Assembly (NCBI GenBank): GCA_946565805.1
Contig: CAMNWO010000001.1
Span: 1-64,000 of the forward strand
Reading direction: 5' to 3'
Length of the DNA: 64,000 nucleotides
DNA from: an uncultured Clostridium sp.
GTDB lineage: Bacteria > Bacillota > Clostridia > TANB77 > CAG-508
Shown here: one piece after another, positions 45,517 to 57,140 of the stretch
Position numbering within the stretch: position 1 is the first letter of the stretch
Layout: each line of letters starts with the position of its first letter
The notes under the pieces: model-generated
The model's input: only the letters and a program-made list of their open reading frames with translations
Told to the model about the DNA's origin: nothing
Databases searched by the model: none
Program-made: the position numbers and the translations under genes

Positions 45517-47364
45517 ATGTGTGGTTTTGTAGGATTTTCTAATTTTAAAAAAAAGGTAACATCAGATAAAAGTGTGATTGAAAAAATGAATCAATCTTTA
45601 TCTAAAAGAGGACCAGATGAAGATGGTTATTACATAAATGAGCATGTATCATTAGGACATAAACGATTAATTGTAATTGACCCTAAAGGTGGCAAGCAAC
45701 CTATGGTTGAAAAATATTCCTATGGTGAATTTGTTATTTGCTATAATGGACAAATTTATAATACAAAAGAACTGCGAAAAGAATTAGAAGAAAATGGTTT
45801 TACCTTTGAAGGACATTGTGATACAGAAATTCTTTTAAAAAGTTACATTCATTATGGCAATGATGTGGTTCATCATTTAAATGGTATTTTTTCTTTTGCT
45901 ATTTGGAATAATAAAAAACAAGAACTATTTTTAGCTCGTGACCATTTTGGTGTAAAACCTTTATTTTATACTATAAAAAATAATACTATTGTTTTTTCTT
46001 CTGAATTGAAAGCTATTTTTAAATATCCTGGTATTACAAAAGAAATGGATGAACAAGGTATTTGTGAAATGTTTGGAATTGGTCCAGCTCATACACCAGG
46101 AACTACTATCTTTAAAAATATTTTTGAAATAAAACCTGCTCATTTTGCGATTTTTAATTCCTCTGGTTTGCATTTAGAAAGATATTGGAAGCTAACTTCT
46201 AAAAAACATACTGATAGCTTTGCACAAACCTGTGAAAAATTAAAATTTTTATTGGAGGATTCTATTACTCGTCAATTAGTTTCTGATGTGCCTTTATGTA
46301 CTTTTCTTTCAGGCGGATTAGATTCTAGTATTATTACTAAATTTGCTGCTGATTATTGTAAAAAACAAGGTCTACCACCTTTAGATACCTATTCTATTGA
46401 TTATGTAGATAATGATAAAAATTTTGTTAAAAGTGATTTTCAGCCCAATTCCGATAATTACTACATCGATTTAATGAACAAGAATTTACATACCAATCAT
46501 CATAAAATCGTAATTGATACCCCTGAACTAGCTTCTTATCTAGAAGATGCCATGATTGCTAGAGATATGCCTGGTATGGCTGATATTGACTCTTCTTTGC
46601 TTCTATTTTGTAAAAATGTAAAAGATGAAATGACAGTCTCTTTAACTGGTGAATGTGCTGATGAAATTTTTGGTGGTTATCCATGGTTTTTCCGTGTTGA
46701 TAGCTTAACTAGTAATACTTTTCCTTGGTCAATCGCTTTGTCTGAAAGGCAAGACTTATTAAATCCTTCTATCGGTAAAAAAGTAAACCTAAAAGAGTAT
46801 GTTGATTTTCGCTATCAGGAAAGTTTAGCTGAAATGGAAATTCTGGAAAGCGATTCAAAAGAAACTGCTGAAAAAAGAAAGATTTCACATTTGACTTTAA
46901 ATTGGTTCATGCAAACTTTGCTAGACCGTTCTGATAGAATGGCTATGTATAATGGTTTTGAAATTCGTGTTCCTTTTTGCGATTATCGATTAGCTGAATA
47001 TGTTTGGAATATTCCTTGGGAAATTAAGGCTTTTGGTGGTAGAGAAAAAGGATTGCTTCGTTATGTGGCAAGAGATTTTTTACCTGCTGAAATTGTAGAT
47101 AGAAAAAAATCCCCATATCCTAAAACACATAATCCTACTTATTTGGCTAAAGTTAAAGGTATGCTTACTGATATTATGAAAGATAAAAATGCACCTATTA
47201 ATAATTTGTTAAATCGCGATTTTATTTTAGATATTTTGAATACGGATGGCAAGGCTTTTTCTCGTCCTTGGTTTGGTCAGTTGATGACTGGTCCTCAACT
47301 TATGGCTTACCTTTGTCAGGTAAATATGTGGCTTGAGAAATATCAGCCTAAAATTGAGTTGTAA
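45517..47364 (+). CDS. asnB: Asparagine synthase (glutamine-hydrolysing)
   Basis: 615 aa. N-terminal Cys2 glutaminase (MCGFVGFSN, YNGQIYNTKELR), C-terminal ATP-pyrophosphatase domain (FLSGGLDSSIIT). RBS TTGGGAGGCT. Its 3' end is a recombination scar: copies of the last about 85 nt lie 2.3 and 3.6 kb downstream around inserted genes. No in-frame CGG in 615 codons. Confidence 0.96.
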   Translation: MCGFVGFSNFKKKVTSDKSVIEKMNQSLSKRGPDEDGYYINEHVSLGHKRLIVIDPKGGKQPMVEKYSYGEFVICYNGQIYNTKELRKELEENGFTFEGHCDTEILLKSYIHYGNDVVHHLNGIFSFAIWNNKKQELFLARDHFGVKPLFYTIKNNTIVFSSELKAIFKYPGITKEMDEQGICEMFGIGPAHTPGTTIFKNIFEIKPAHFAIFNSSGLHLERYWKLTSKKHTDSFAQTCEKLKFLLEDSITRQLVSDVPLCTFLSGGLDSSIITKFAADYCKKQGLPPLDTYSIDYVDNDKNFVKSDFQPNSDNYYIDLMNKNLHTNHHKIVIDTPELASYLEDAMIARDMPGMADIDSSLLLFCKNVKDEMTVSLTGECADEIFGGYPWFFRVDSLTSNTFPWSIALSERQDLLNPSIGKKVNLKEYVDFRYQESLAEMEILESDSKETAEKRKISHLTLNWFMQTLLDRSDRMAMYNGFEIRVPFCDYRLAEYVWNIPWEIKAFGGREKGLLRYVARDFLPAEIVDRKKSPYPKTHNPTYLAKVKGMLTDIMKDKNAPINNLLNRDFILDILNTDGKAFSRPWFGQLMTGPQLMAYLCQVNMWLEKYQPKIEL

Positions 47365-47540
47365 AATATTCTATCTAATCTTTTTGTTATTGAGATTATA
47401 CTTTCTAATTTACTAAAAATCAATAGTTTAATGAATTTTTGACTAGAACACATTTTGGATAATTTAAGGAAATATGTTTTTAACGAAATTTCTTATTAAA
47501 GTAATATTTTTAGCCATTTCTCAATAACAAACTGGTAAAA

Positions 47541-47586
47541 AACAAGGGGATAAATTCTTGTAAATTGCACCTATTTTCCCCTTGTT
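47541..47586 (-). terminator. Terminator of the BRO-family gene
   Basis: AACAAGGGGATAAAT/ATTTTCCCCTTGTT hairpin 11 nt past the stop at 47597. Confidence 0.65.
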
Positions 47587-47596
47587 TTATATAAAA

Positions 47597-48625
47597 TTAC
47601 TTTTTAAAATATGTTTCTGTATAAAAATTATTGTCCCTTAACATTTTATTGATAGACTCAAACTTACAATCTGCAAATTCTTGACACAAATCAAGTATTT
47701 CTTTTTCATTATCTTTACTTAAAACATATCTTCTAATTTTTCCATCATTAAATTTAAAAATAAAAACTTTTTCCTTGCCTAAATATTCGTTCCAAAATCC
47801 ATTTTGTAATGTCTCAAAAATAAAATTCTCAAACATTTCTATTTTATCACTCGAAAATGAAATTCCATAATTATTTCCATAGGGTTTTATTTCAAAATTA
47901 TTTTCTTGTAATTTATCTATATTGCTAATTCCCATAATATAACTATAATTCATCATTTTTCCTTCTTTCAATATTTTGTTACTATCTAAATTATCTGTCT
48001 TTAAATATTTATAATCTAATGTATTTGAATTGCTAATAACTGTTTTACCTAAATTCTTTTCTAAATCTTCTCGTGCAACTTTTGCTGTATGACCACCCAT
48101 TTTTGCTACTTCTCTATTTGCTTTTAATCCATAAGGTCTATGTTCTTTTGCAAGTTCTCTTGTCGCTATTTCTCCTAAATCTGTTAATGCTACTTCAATA
48201 TCTGTCATATTATCTCTTAATGATTCTTTTCTAATATTTTTATAATCTTTTTCTGGATTAAAAATCTCATCTATTCTTTCATTTCCCATTTTTGCAAGCC
48301 ATAATTTAAAAGGCTCTGCTTTTGGACTTGGTATTGATTCAATCAATCTTAATATTCCTTTTGTATCTAATGTATCTGTTTCACGCATTTTACCATCTGT
48401 GGCTTTCATTTTCAACTGCACGAAAATATCGTGCAGTTGACTTCCTTCTTGTTTTAATTTTCTTTTTAAATCACTCCAATAGTTTCTTGGAATATTGCTG
48501 TTAGTTAATGCTCCAATAACATCTACAACACTAAAATAATATTCTTCCTTTTCACTATCCCAAGCACTTCTTATCTCACTGTCTTCAAAAAGATTTGATA
48601 TTGTTTCTAATTTATTATTTTCCAC
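47597..48625 (-). CDS. BRO-N/phage antirepressor-type protein
   Basis: 342 aa. N-terminal BRO-family domain (IRSAWDSEKEEYYFSVVDVIGALTNSNIPRNYWSDLKRKL, LRLIESIPSPKAEPFKLWLA) followed by a conserved region around MGGHTAKVAREDLEKNLGK and a C-terminal part without known motif. Such proteins occur on phages and mobile islands and regulate lysogeny genes. RBS AAAGGAGG. It opens the insertion zone behind asnB. Confidence 0.83.
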   Translation of the reverse strand: MENNKLETISNLFEDSEIRSAWDSEKEEYYFSVVDVIGALTNSNIPRNYWSDLKRKLKQEGSQLHDIFVQLKMKATDGKMRETDTLDTKGILRLIESIPSPKAEPFKLWLAKMGNERIDEIFNPEKDYKNIRKESLRDNMTDIEVALTDLGEIATRELAKEHRPYGLKANREVAKMGGHTAKVAREDLEKNLGKTVISNSNTLDYKYLKTDNLDSNKILKEGKMMNYSYIMGISNIDKLQENNFEIKPYGNNYGISFSSDKIEMFENFIFETLQNGFWNEYLGKEKVFIFKFNDGKIRRYVLSKDNEKEILDLCQEFADCKFESINKMLRDNNFYTETYFKK

Positions 48626-48653
48626 TAAAAACCTCCTTTCATATTATAAAACA

Positions 48654-49495
<842 letters not shown>

Positions 49496-49630
49496 TTATA
49501 TAGATAATTACATTGATAAATTTATTTTTCTGTTACTTTATTTCATTTTTGTCAAAAATTGCGATTTGCCATTTCTAAGTAATCTTTACAGCTTCTAGCA
49601 AAATTGATGTATGTCTTTTTCTGACATCCC

Positions 49631-49652
49631 ATGACTGTTCCTCAACTTATGG
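49631..49652 (+). repeat. asnB remnant, part 1
   Basis: ATGACTGTTCCTCAACTTATGG matches asnB 47284-47305 with one mismatch. Confidence 0.8.
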
Positions 49653-49696
49653 GAAAATTCAAAAAAGACATCTTTTATTTAACATATTCCTTACAC

Positions 49697-49909
49697 TCAA
49701 ATTATTATCTCATCGATATTAATATTAAAAAAATCTGTAGTATCAACTATTAATTCATTGTCATTAATTTTAAATCCCTTACATTTCTCTGATAATTTCG
49801 TAAATGTTTCAAAATCATCAAAAGCTCCATTTGATACTAATCCTTGATGTCTTTCACATCTGGCCTTCATTAACACTTCTGTATCATGATATAATACCTT
49901 TTTCAACAT
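49697..49909 (-). CDS. Possible small protein overlapping the ORF6N gene end
   Basis: 70 aa, MLKKVLYHDTEVLMKARCERHQGLVSNGAFDDFETFTKLSE..., not recognised. Its start overlaps the end of the ORF6N gene by 26 nt. Weak RBS. It may be a fragment of a longer gene carried with the ORF6N cassette. Confidence 0.35.
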   Translation of the reverse strand: MLKKVLYHDTEVLMKARCERHQGLVSNGAFDDFETFTKLSEKCKGFKINDNELIVDTTDFFNINIDEIII

Positions 49910-50810
49910 TTTTAATAAAATTTACATCATTCATTTTATTAATTGCAAAACATTTCTTTCCTAAATCTTTTAATGATGCTCCACAGTGATACAATTCTTT
50001 ATTGTCTATTATTATAAATCTATCATGAAATTTATTTGTATATGCAATTTTTAAACTTGGATATTGTTTGTTGAATTTATTAATATCTAATCTACTTATA
50101 TTACTATTTTGTGATGTTAGTATAACAGCTTCTACATCTTTATTTTTCTTGGCTAACATTTTTAAAATACTATCATCTATGTAATTATCTATAATTAAAA
50201 TTTTATTTTTAGTAGTTTTTTTTATATCAATTATTAAACTGTAGCTATCATAAATTTGTCCATCAAAAAATATTTTTTGATTAAATTCTCCTTCTTTTTT
50301 GTTCTGTAACTCATCAAATACTATATCAAATTTTTCATCATGTTCTAGTAATTTGCTTTTCATAGTATTTATTTCTTGAAATACTTGTCCATTATAAAAT
50401 AGAAAATTTCTCATTTCGATAAATGCTTTCATAATTTGAATACTAACACTAACTGCAATATCACTTTTTAATAATGCTGAAAGCATTGCTATTCCTTGTT
50501 CTGTAAATACATATGGCATATATTTTCTATGTTGTCCTCTTCCATTACTTTTTAAGGTGACAAATTGGCACCTTAAAAGTTGAAATTCATTTTCGGTTAA
50601 CTGGAAACAAAATTCTTCTGGAAATCTTTCAATATTTCTTTTTACTACACGATTTACATACTTGGTTTCACAATTATATAACTTTGCAACGTCACTATCT
50701 AACATTACTTGCCTTCCTCTTATTGTATAAATTAAGTTTTTAATATTTTCTATTTCATATTTTACTACATTTAATTCTTTATTTTTTGGTACGATATTAT
50801 TATTTTTCAT
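49884..50810 (-). CDS. ORF6N-domain protein with PLD-like C-terminus
   Basis: About 308 aa. ORF6N DNA-binding domain (IYTIRGRQVMLDSDVAKLYNCETKYVNRVVKRNIERFPEEFCFQL...PYVFTEQGIAMLSALL) followed by a phospholipase D-like domain with one HxK-type motif region (FHDRFIIIDNKELYHCGASLKDLG). Phage and mobile-element associated. ATG at 50810 preferred over 50819 because AGGATGTG precedes it. It sits as an insertion inside a relic copy of the asnB 3' end. Confidence 0.83.
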   Translation of the reverse strand: MKNNNIVPKNKELNVVKYEIENIKNLIYTIRGRQVMLDSDVAKLYNCETKYVNRVVKRNIERFPEEFCFQLTENEFQLLRCQFVTLKSNGRGQHRKYMPYVFTEQGIAMLSALLKSDIAVSVSIQIMKAFIEMRNFLFYNGQVFQEINTMKSKLLEHDEKFDIVFDELQNKKEGEFNQKIFFDGQIYDSYSLIIDIKKTTKNKILIIDNYIDDSILKMLAKKNKDVEAVILTSQNSNISRLDINKFNKQYPSLKIAYTNKFHDRFIIIDNKELYHCGASLKDLGKKCFAINKMNDVNFIKNVEKGIIS

Positions 50811-50902
50811 TAATATCACATCCTAATTTAGATTTGATATCATTTTAAAACATTTGTTCTGTAAAGTCAATACATTTTTAATAAAAATTCGCCATATATT
50901 TT

Positions 50903-50963
50903 ATTACCTTTTTAAGTGAATATGTGGCTTGAAAAATATCAGCCTAAAATTGAATTATAAAAT
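50903..50963 (+). repeat. asnB remnant, part 2
   Basis: GAATATGTGGCTTGAAAAATATCAGCCTAAAATTGAATTATAAAAT matches the asnB end 47322-47368 with a few changes, and the match continues weakly to 50903. Confidence 0.85.
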
Positions 50964-50987
50964 TTAGGAGGTCGCAAATTGCGACCT

Positions 50988-51335
50988 CTATTCCTCTTCC
51001 TGCTTGAGATATTGCTTTTGCAGAAACTCTTCTGTTATCCTCGGGTGTGTACTTAAATCAATATGAAAATCATTATACAGGCTTTGAGGGGATTTCCTCC
51101 CAAACAAACTTGCCATAATTGTTCCATTATAATTTAGCACACATACTTTGCAGTCTACAAATGCTACATTTTCTACTTCAAACACAGCTCTTGAAGAGTT
51201 TGTTAACGCCCTCCAATCATTGTTTTGTAGTATTTGCACCGCTTTTTCACAAGCCACCATCATATCACTATTTCGTGAATTTACGACCTCCCGATAAGAA
51301 GATATTTTTTCTCGTTGATTTAATCCCTTTCGCAT
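50988..51335 (-). CDS. Unrecognised small protein
   Basis: 115 aa, not recognised: MRKGLNQREKISSYREVVNSRNSDMM... with a mixed alpha/beta middle (AFVDCKVCVLNYNGTIMASLFGRK). No TM. RBS GGAGGAAGGA. One CGG as Arg (51293, SSYREVV); its putative promoter (TTGAAA-17-TAAAAT near 51393-51421) has TTTATGT directly before the -10, a partial match to the Ter-class motif. Confidence 0.6.
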   Translation of the reverse strand: MRKGLNQREKISSYREVVNSRNSDMMVACEKAVQILQNNDWRALTNSSRAVFEVENVAFVDCKVCVLNYNGTIMASLFGRKSPQSLYNDFHIDLSTHPRITEEFLQKQYLKQEEE

Positions 51336-51446
51336 AGTTGTCCTTCCTCCTTGCCAATTGGCATACTAATTATTTACATGTATCTTGCTTATATTTTAAC
51401 ATAAATTGAAGCTTTTTTCAATATCTCTTTACATAAAACATTTAAA

Positions 51447-51698
51447 TTACTCATCATCTTCGTCTATTACTTTTCTAGGTCTTGAAATAATTTCTATATG
51501 TTCTTTTTTCTCATTATTTGTTTCTGCCAAATTAATGCTTGTCTTATCTGTTAGTTGTGAATACTTTTGTAAGCTCATCATAACCATAGAACCATAACCA
51601 TTCTTAGTCAAATACATAGTTTGTTCTCCATTTAAAACTTCTTTTTCGATACTGTCATAATCTTTTTGTAAATCTGATACTGGTCTGATTTGTATCAT
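51447..51698 (-). CDS. Phd/YefM-type antitoxin, orphan
   Basis: 83 aa: IQIRPVSDLQKDYDSIEKEVLNGEQTMYLTKNGYGSMVMMSLQKYSQL is the Phd/YefM DNA-binding fold; the acidic tail would bind a RelE/Doc toxin. No toxin gene adjoins it on either side, so it is an orphan or acts on a distant toxin. Confidence 0.85.
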   Translation of the reverse strand: MIQIRPVSDLQKDYDSIEKEVLNGEQTMYLTKNGYGSMVMMSLQKYSQLTDKTSINLAETNNEKKEHIEIISRPRKVIDEDDE

Positions 51699-51885
51699 TT
51701 CTAATCACCAACCTTTTCTTTTTTGATTATAGTATGTACTATTTTTTTGAAATTACACCTAGAGAAGATATATTTTGTAAATTTTAGATGAATTTGTAAT
51801 TTCTACTAGACAATTTTTAATATTTTGTGTTATCATATTAAAGAACAAAAGATTGAACCAAAATGGTTTAAATGGAGGGAAAGCA

Positions 51886-52272
51886 ATGAAAAATAAAAAA
51901 ATTTTTTTAATCTTAGCAATTATTGCAATTTTATTAGGATTTAATTTTTGTTATGCTGTTGACTTAGATATGACAGATGACTTGACAATTGAAGATAATT
52001 CCACAACAAATTCGTCCTCAGAAAATACCAATTCTAATAATATTAGTAATACTGCTAATAATACAAATACGAATACAAATTCAAACACGAATAGTTCCAA
52101 TACTAACACTTCTAATAATGCACCATTGAATACATCAACTACTGTTAGCAATGTTAACTCGACTTCAGATTCTAGCTTAGAAATAGGAACCATTCTTAAT
52201 ATTCTATTAATCGTAATTGGTATTCTTTTAATCTTATTAGCAATTGCTATCTTAATTCGATTAAACAAATAA
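51886..52272 (+). CDS. Secreted Asn/Ser/Thr-rich membrane-anchored protein
   Basis: 128 aa: signal peptide (KIFLILAIIAILLGFNFCYA), acidic segment DLDMTDDLTIED, about 60 residues of Asn/Thr/Ser low complexity, C-terminal TM helix. Same architecture as the LPXTG protein but anchored by a helix. ATG at 51886 with GGAGGGAAAGC upstream. Confidence 0.75.
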   Translation: MKNKKIFLILAIIAILLGFNFCYAVDLDMTDDLTIEDNSTTNSSSENTNSNNISNTANNTNTNTNSNTNSSNTNTSNNAPLNTSTTVSNVNSTSDSSLEIGTILNILLIVIGILLILLAIAILIRLNK

Positions 52273-52278
52273 ATTGTT

Positions 52279-52306
52279 AAAAACTCTCATTTTTGAGAGT
52301 TTTTTG
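52279..52306 (+). terminator. Terminator
   Basis: AAAAACTCTCA/TGAGAGTTTTTT hairpin after the Asn-rich protein gene. Confidence 0.85.
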
Positions 52307-52424
52307 ATATTTTTAAATGTATAATTTTCTGTTTTTTCTTAATACTAATAGTAGTATTTAATTTTCATATTATGTATGAAAACTAATAAGCTTTATTAGA
52401 AATTTAAAATAGGAGGATAATTTT

Positions 52425-52877
52425 ATGTACAAAAAATTATTAATTGCTAGTAGCGTTCTTATTATTGGAATTTTCTCATTCTCTGTATGTTTTGCTAATA
52501 ATGGATTACAAGATGCTGCTGATGGTGTTAGAAACGTAGTTGGTGGTGCTGAAAATGCTGTAGAGGATGCTGCTAGAGATATTTCAAATGCGTCTAAAGA
52601 TGCTACTGGTAAAATGGAACAAGGTGCTAATAATATAGGAAATGCTGTTATGAATGCGACAACAAATGATAATAATAGAGAGCATACTACTAGAACAAAT
52701 CCTATGAATAATAATTACACCGCAACTAGAACTGCTACGACAGATACTACTTTCATGGGTATGAATGCAACTGCATGGACTTGGCTTATTATTGGTATTG
52801 CTGCTATCGCAATCGTGGCTTTAGTTTGGTATTATTCAATGCAACTTCGTTCTTCTGATTATAATGGAAGAGATTAA
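52425..52877 (+). CDS. Secreted membrane-anchored protein with amphipathic Ala/Asp repeats
   Basis: 150 aa: signal peptide ending SVCFA, amphipathic helix (AADGVRNVVGGAENAVEDAARDISNASKDATGKMEQGANNIGNAV) recalling LEA/YtxH-like repeats, Asn/Thr-rich linker, C-terminal TM helix. RBS TAGGAGGATAA. Function unknown; spore or envelope association is possible. Confidence 0.75.
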   Translation: MYKKLLIASSVLIIGIFSFSVCFANNGLQDAADGVRNVVGGAENAVEDAARDISNASKDATGKMEQGANNIGNAVMNATTNDNNREHTTRTNPMNNNYTATRTATTDTTFMGMNATAWTWLIIGIAAIAIVALVWYYSMQLRSSDYNGRD

Positions 52878-52884
52878 TTTTAAG

Positions 52885-52919
52885 GTTGTTAAAAGGTTAT
52901 TTCCTTTTAACAACTTTTT
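52885..52919 (+). terminator. Terminator
   Basis: GTTGTTAAAAGG/CCTTTTAACAAC followed by TTTTTC. Confidence 0.88.
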
Positions 52920-52979
52920 CTTGTTGTATAGAAAAATATATGTTATAATAAATAAAATTTAAAATCGAGGTAATGTTAA

Positions 52980-53432
52980 ATGAATACAAAATTAATTGCT
53001 AAAAATCCAACAGCCTATCATAATTACAATATAGAAGATAAAATGGAAACAGGAATTGTTTTAAGTGGAACAGAAATCAAATCCATTCGAAGTGGAAAAG
53101 TTAATTTAAAAGATTGTTATGCCTATATTAAAAATGGCGAAGTTTTTATTTGTGGTATGCATATCAGTCCTTATGAACATGGAAATATCTTTAACAAAGA
53201 TCCTTTGCGTGATAGAAAATTATTATTACATAAAAAAGAAATCAATAAATTAATTGGATTAACCAAACAAAAAGGATATAGCCTCGTTCCAATTAGCCTT
53301 TATTTTAAAGGAAGTCATGTTAAAGTAGATTTAGGAATTGGAAAAGGAAAAAAACTTTATGATAAACGTCAAGATTTAGCAAAAAAAGATGCTCAAAGGC
53401 AAATTGTTATTAACTTAAAAAATAATTTTTGA
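52980..53432 (+). CDS. smpB: SsrA-binding protein SmpB
   Basis: 150 aa: [69 protein letters not shown], and the C-terminal tail [21 protein letters not shown]. Partner of tmRNA in ribosome rescue. Relevant here because ribosomes stalled at an undecoded codon would be tmRNA targets. No in-frame CGG. Confidence 0.96.
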   Translation: MNTKLIAKNPTAYHNYNIEDKMETGIVLSGTEIKSIRSGKVNLKDCYAYIKNGEVFICGMHISPYEHGNIFNKDPLRDRKLLLHKKEINKLIGLTKQKGYSLVPISLYFKGSHVKVDLGIGKGKKLYDKRQDLAKKDAQRQIVINLKNNF

Positions 53433-53438
53433 GACAAG

Positions 53439-53634
53439 GGGGAATTGGGGACGTTTCCTTTTGCTCCTTTTGGTGCATTTGGGGACACATCTTCTAAACT
53501 CAAATTAAAAAAACTAAAAATAGTTATGCAAATTTTATAATATGTTGCATAACTATTTTTAGTTAAAGTAATTTCTAATAAAGATGTGTCCCCAAATGCA
53601 CCAAAAGGAGCAAAAGGAAACGTCCCCAATTCCC

Positions 53635-53635
<1 letters not shown>
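53439..53635. repeat. Nested inverted repeat, MITE-like
   Basis: Perfect 55-bp inverted arms (53439-53493 and 53581-53635) starting GGGGAATTGGGGACGTTTCC enclose a second 18-bp inverted pair ACTAAAAATAGTTATGCA/TGCATAACTATTTTTAGT (53513-53530, 53546-53563). A diverged single arm lies at 35875-35930. The right arm touches the fba stop. It could act as a terminator and as a mobile miniature element. Confidence 0.9.
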
Positions 53636-54597
<962 letters not shown>

Positions 54598-54680
54598 CTA
54601 TTTTTTTAATCTGTCAAGTATTCCTAATTAGAAAATGAGAAGAAGATACAGCATACTATTTATATGGTATCTTCTTTCTT

Positions 54681-54848
54681 TTATTTCTGTTCATTTTCGT
54701 AACTTGCACACATAGATTCATCTGCATTTTTGGTATCAATATTTTTCATGGGAGCTACATGAATGGCTTCTAATGTACATTTTGCCTTTTCTGGATTATT
54801 ATATTTACAGCTTTCTACTGTACAATTGATTTTTTGATTGGCTTCCAT
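54681..54848 (-). CDS. DUF1540 small Cys-containing protein
   Basis: 55 aa from ATG 54848 (MEANQKINCTVESCKYNN...KCTLEAIHVAP...MCASYENEQ), the four-Cys DUF1540 pattern common in spore formers. AGGAGGAAT upstream decides this start; the track ORF is longer only because the frame stays open. Confidence 0.85.
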   Translation of the reverse strand: MEANQKINCTVESCKYNNPEKAKCTLEAIHVAPMKNIDTKNADESMCASYENEQK

Positions 54849-54912
54849 TTTATTCCTCCTAAATATTTTTCTATATTTAGTATGTACAAGTTTTGTTAAA
54901 ATATTTAAAATA

Positions 54913-56157
54913 TTATCGAATTTGTCCATTTCCATAAATCACATATTTGGTTGTCGTTAATTCTTTTAACCCCATTGGTCCTCTAGCATGCAGTTTTTGT
55001 GTGCTAATGCCAATTTCAGCACCTAATCCAAATTCTCCTCCATCTGTAAAACGAGTTGAACTATTAACATACACACAACTACTATCAATTTCGTTTAGAA
55101 ATCTTCTTGCATTTTCATAATTTTTTGTAATAATACTTTCAGAATGTTTTGTACTATACTGATTGATATGTTGAATGGCTTCCTCTAAATCATTTACTAT
55201 TTTTAAAGATAGGATAAGGTCTAAATATTCAGTTCCCCAATCTTCTTGTGTTGCTAGTTGAATATTATTTGAAATTTCGCATGCTTCTTTATCGCCTCTT
55301 ATTTCTACTTGCTTTTTGGCTAAAGTTTCTACTAACATAGGAATAAATTGTTTGGCAATCGCTTTATGAATGACTAGAGATTCACAAGCATTGCATACTC
55401 CTATCCTTTGTGTTTTAGCATTTTCAATAATGGAAAGTGCCATTTCTAAATCAGCATATTCGTCTACATAGATGTGGCAATTTCCCGTTCCTGTTTCAAT
55501 TACTGGTATGGTACTGTTCTCTACTACAGTTTTGATTAATCCCGCTCCTCCTCTAGGAATTAATACATCTACATATTGATTTAGTTTCATTAATTGTAGA
55601 GTTGTTTCTCTTGATGTATCTTCTAATAGATAAATACAATTAGAGTTTATTTCTAAATTTGTTAAGGTCTGTTTTATAATAGTAGTAATTGCTATGTTGG
55701 TATGAATAGCATCAGATCCCCCTCTTAATATAACTGCATTCCCTGTCTTAAAACATAGTCCAAAAGCATCTAATGTAACATTTGGTCTTGATTCATAAAT
55801 AATAGCGATAACACCTAAAGGAACTCTCCTTTTTAAAATTTCTAATCCATTTTCTAATGTTTTTCCTTCTATTGTTTCTCCTACCGGGTCACTTAAGTCT
55901 GCTATTTTTTCAATTCCTTTTGCCATGTCTAGAATTCTAGTTTCATTTAATTTTAGTCTATCAACTAAACTATCTTTCATTCCCTTTTTTATTGCTTCTT
56001 CAATATCTCTTTCATTCGCTTCTAATATTTCTTTTTGATAATTACAAATTTCTTGTGCAACTTTTCTTAGTACTACATTTTTTTCTTTACTACTCATATT
56101 GTTCAGTTTTCTTGCAGTTTCTTTTACCTTTTTTCCAATTCCTTCTAAATTCTCCAT
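54913..56157 (-). CDS. proA: Glutamate-5-semialdehyde dehydrogenase
   Basis: 414 aa ALDH-superfamily enzyme: [21 protein letters not shown]-type motif ([14 protein letters not shown]), [13 protein letters not shown], catalytic Cys in [15 protein letters not shown]-terminal [14 protein letters not shown]. Second step of proline synthesis. It starts 6 nt after the proB stop. Confidence 0.97.
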   Translation of the reverse strand: MENLEGIGKKVKETARKLNNMSSKEKNVVLRKVAQEICNYQKEILEANERDIEEAIKKGMKDSLVDRLKLNETRILDMAKGIEKIADLSDPVGETIEGKTLENGLEILKRRVPLGVIAIIYESRPNVTLDAFGLCFKTGNAVILRGGSDAIHTNIAITTIIKQTLTNLEINSNCIYLLEDTSRETTLQLMKLNQYVDVLIPRGGAGLIKTVVENSTIPVIETGTGNCHIYVDEYADLEMALSIIENAKTQRIGVCNACESLVIHKAIAKQFIPMLVETLAKKQVEIRGDKEACEISNNIQLATQEDWGTEYLDLILSLKIVNDLEEAIQHINQYSTKHSESIITKNYENARRFLNEIDSSCVYVNSSTRFTDGGEFGLGAEIGISTQKLHARGPMGLKELTTTKYVIYGNGQIR

Positions 56158-56162
56158 TCTAT

Positions 56163-57039
56163 CTACTCCTTATTCCTTAATTTTGAAATTAAATAATCTC
56201 TAACCTCTTCTTCTTTTTCTTTTCTTCCCACAAATAAAGTTCCATGTTTTTCTCCATTTATCATTTTGTTTAAAATGTTAGGATCTTTTCCACTGGCAAT
56301 CATCATATCAATTCCTAATGGATTAATAATATTGGCTGCTAACACTTTTGTATACATTCCTCCTGTTCCTACATCACTATCACTTGATTTTTTTGCCATT
56401 TTACATACTTCTTGTTTCACTTCATTTGTTACTACATCAATTAATTTAGCATTCTCGTTTTGAAATGGGTCATCTGTATATAACCCATCAATATCGGTCA
56501 ATAGAATTAATAAGTCTGCATTTGTGATGGCTGATACAATGGCAGATAAAGTATCATTTTCTCCAAACTCAATTTCATCGGTTGCTATGGCATCATTTTC
56601 ATTTACAATAGGAATACTTCCATAATTCAATAATTCTTGGAATGTATTTTTTACATTATGATAAGATTTTTCCTGGTCGATACTATATTTTGTTAATAAC
56701 ACTTGTGAAGCAATTTGTCCGTATTCGGCAAATAGCTTATGATAGTTCATCATTAATTTGCATTGTCCTACTGCTGCACATGCTTGCTTTTCTGGCATTG
56801 TTTTTGGTCTCGTTCCTATTTTTAAGGATTCTCTTCCGACAGGCTACAGCTCCTGAAGATACTAAAATCACTTCTTTTCCACTATTTTTTAAATCACTGA
56901 TTGCTCTTACTAATTTTTCTAATTGCGTATAATTTAAGTTTCCAGTATCTTTATGAGTTAAAGTAGAAGACCCTACTTTTACTACAATTCTTTTTTTATC
57001 TTTTATTTTCTCCCAAAAATTTTCTTTTATTTCTTCCAT
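56163..57039 (-). CDS. proB: Glutamate 5-kinase, one CGG +1 site
   Basis: 291 aa after skipping C at 56838. Track ORFs give the N-terminus ([20 protein letters not shown]...[11 protein letters not shown]) and C-terminus; the shifted frame reads [30 protein letters not shown], the family's GAxxxGREKL...RPK...KQAxAAVGQ. INENDAIA-type ([22 protein letters not shown]), DIDGLY and GTGGMYTK follow. No PUA domain. First gene of proBA; loss would mean proline auxotrophy. Confidence 0.93.
56836..56838 (-). other. CGG +1 site 12 (proB)
   Basis: TGT CGG AAG; skipping C gives TGT GGA AGA GAA and restores the invariant GRE of glutamate 5-kinase. Confidence 0.9.
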
Positions 57040-57082
57040 TTTTTCTTTCCTTCCTTTTTCACTTTATATTTAAACAACAAAT

Positions 57083-57129
57083 AAAAGTAGAAAATTGGTT
57101 GTTTTCTAATTACCCGATTTCCTACTTTT
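57083..57129 (-). terminator. Terminator of proC
   Basis: AAAAGTAGGAAATCG/AATTTTCTACTTTT hairpin downstream of the proC stop. Confidence 0.65.
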
Positions 57130-57140
57130 GATTTCTAATA

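Noticed and set aside
53393-53629. ORF of 78 aa on the minus strand
   Set aside because: Lies inside the nested inverted repeat; no RBS and no similarity.
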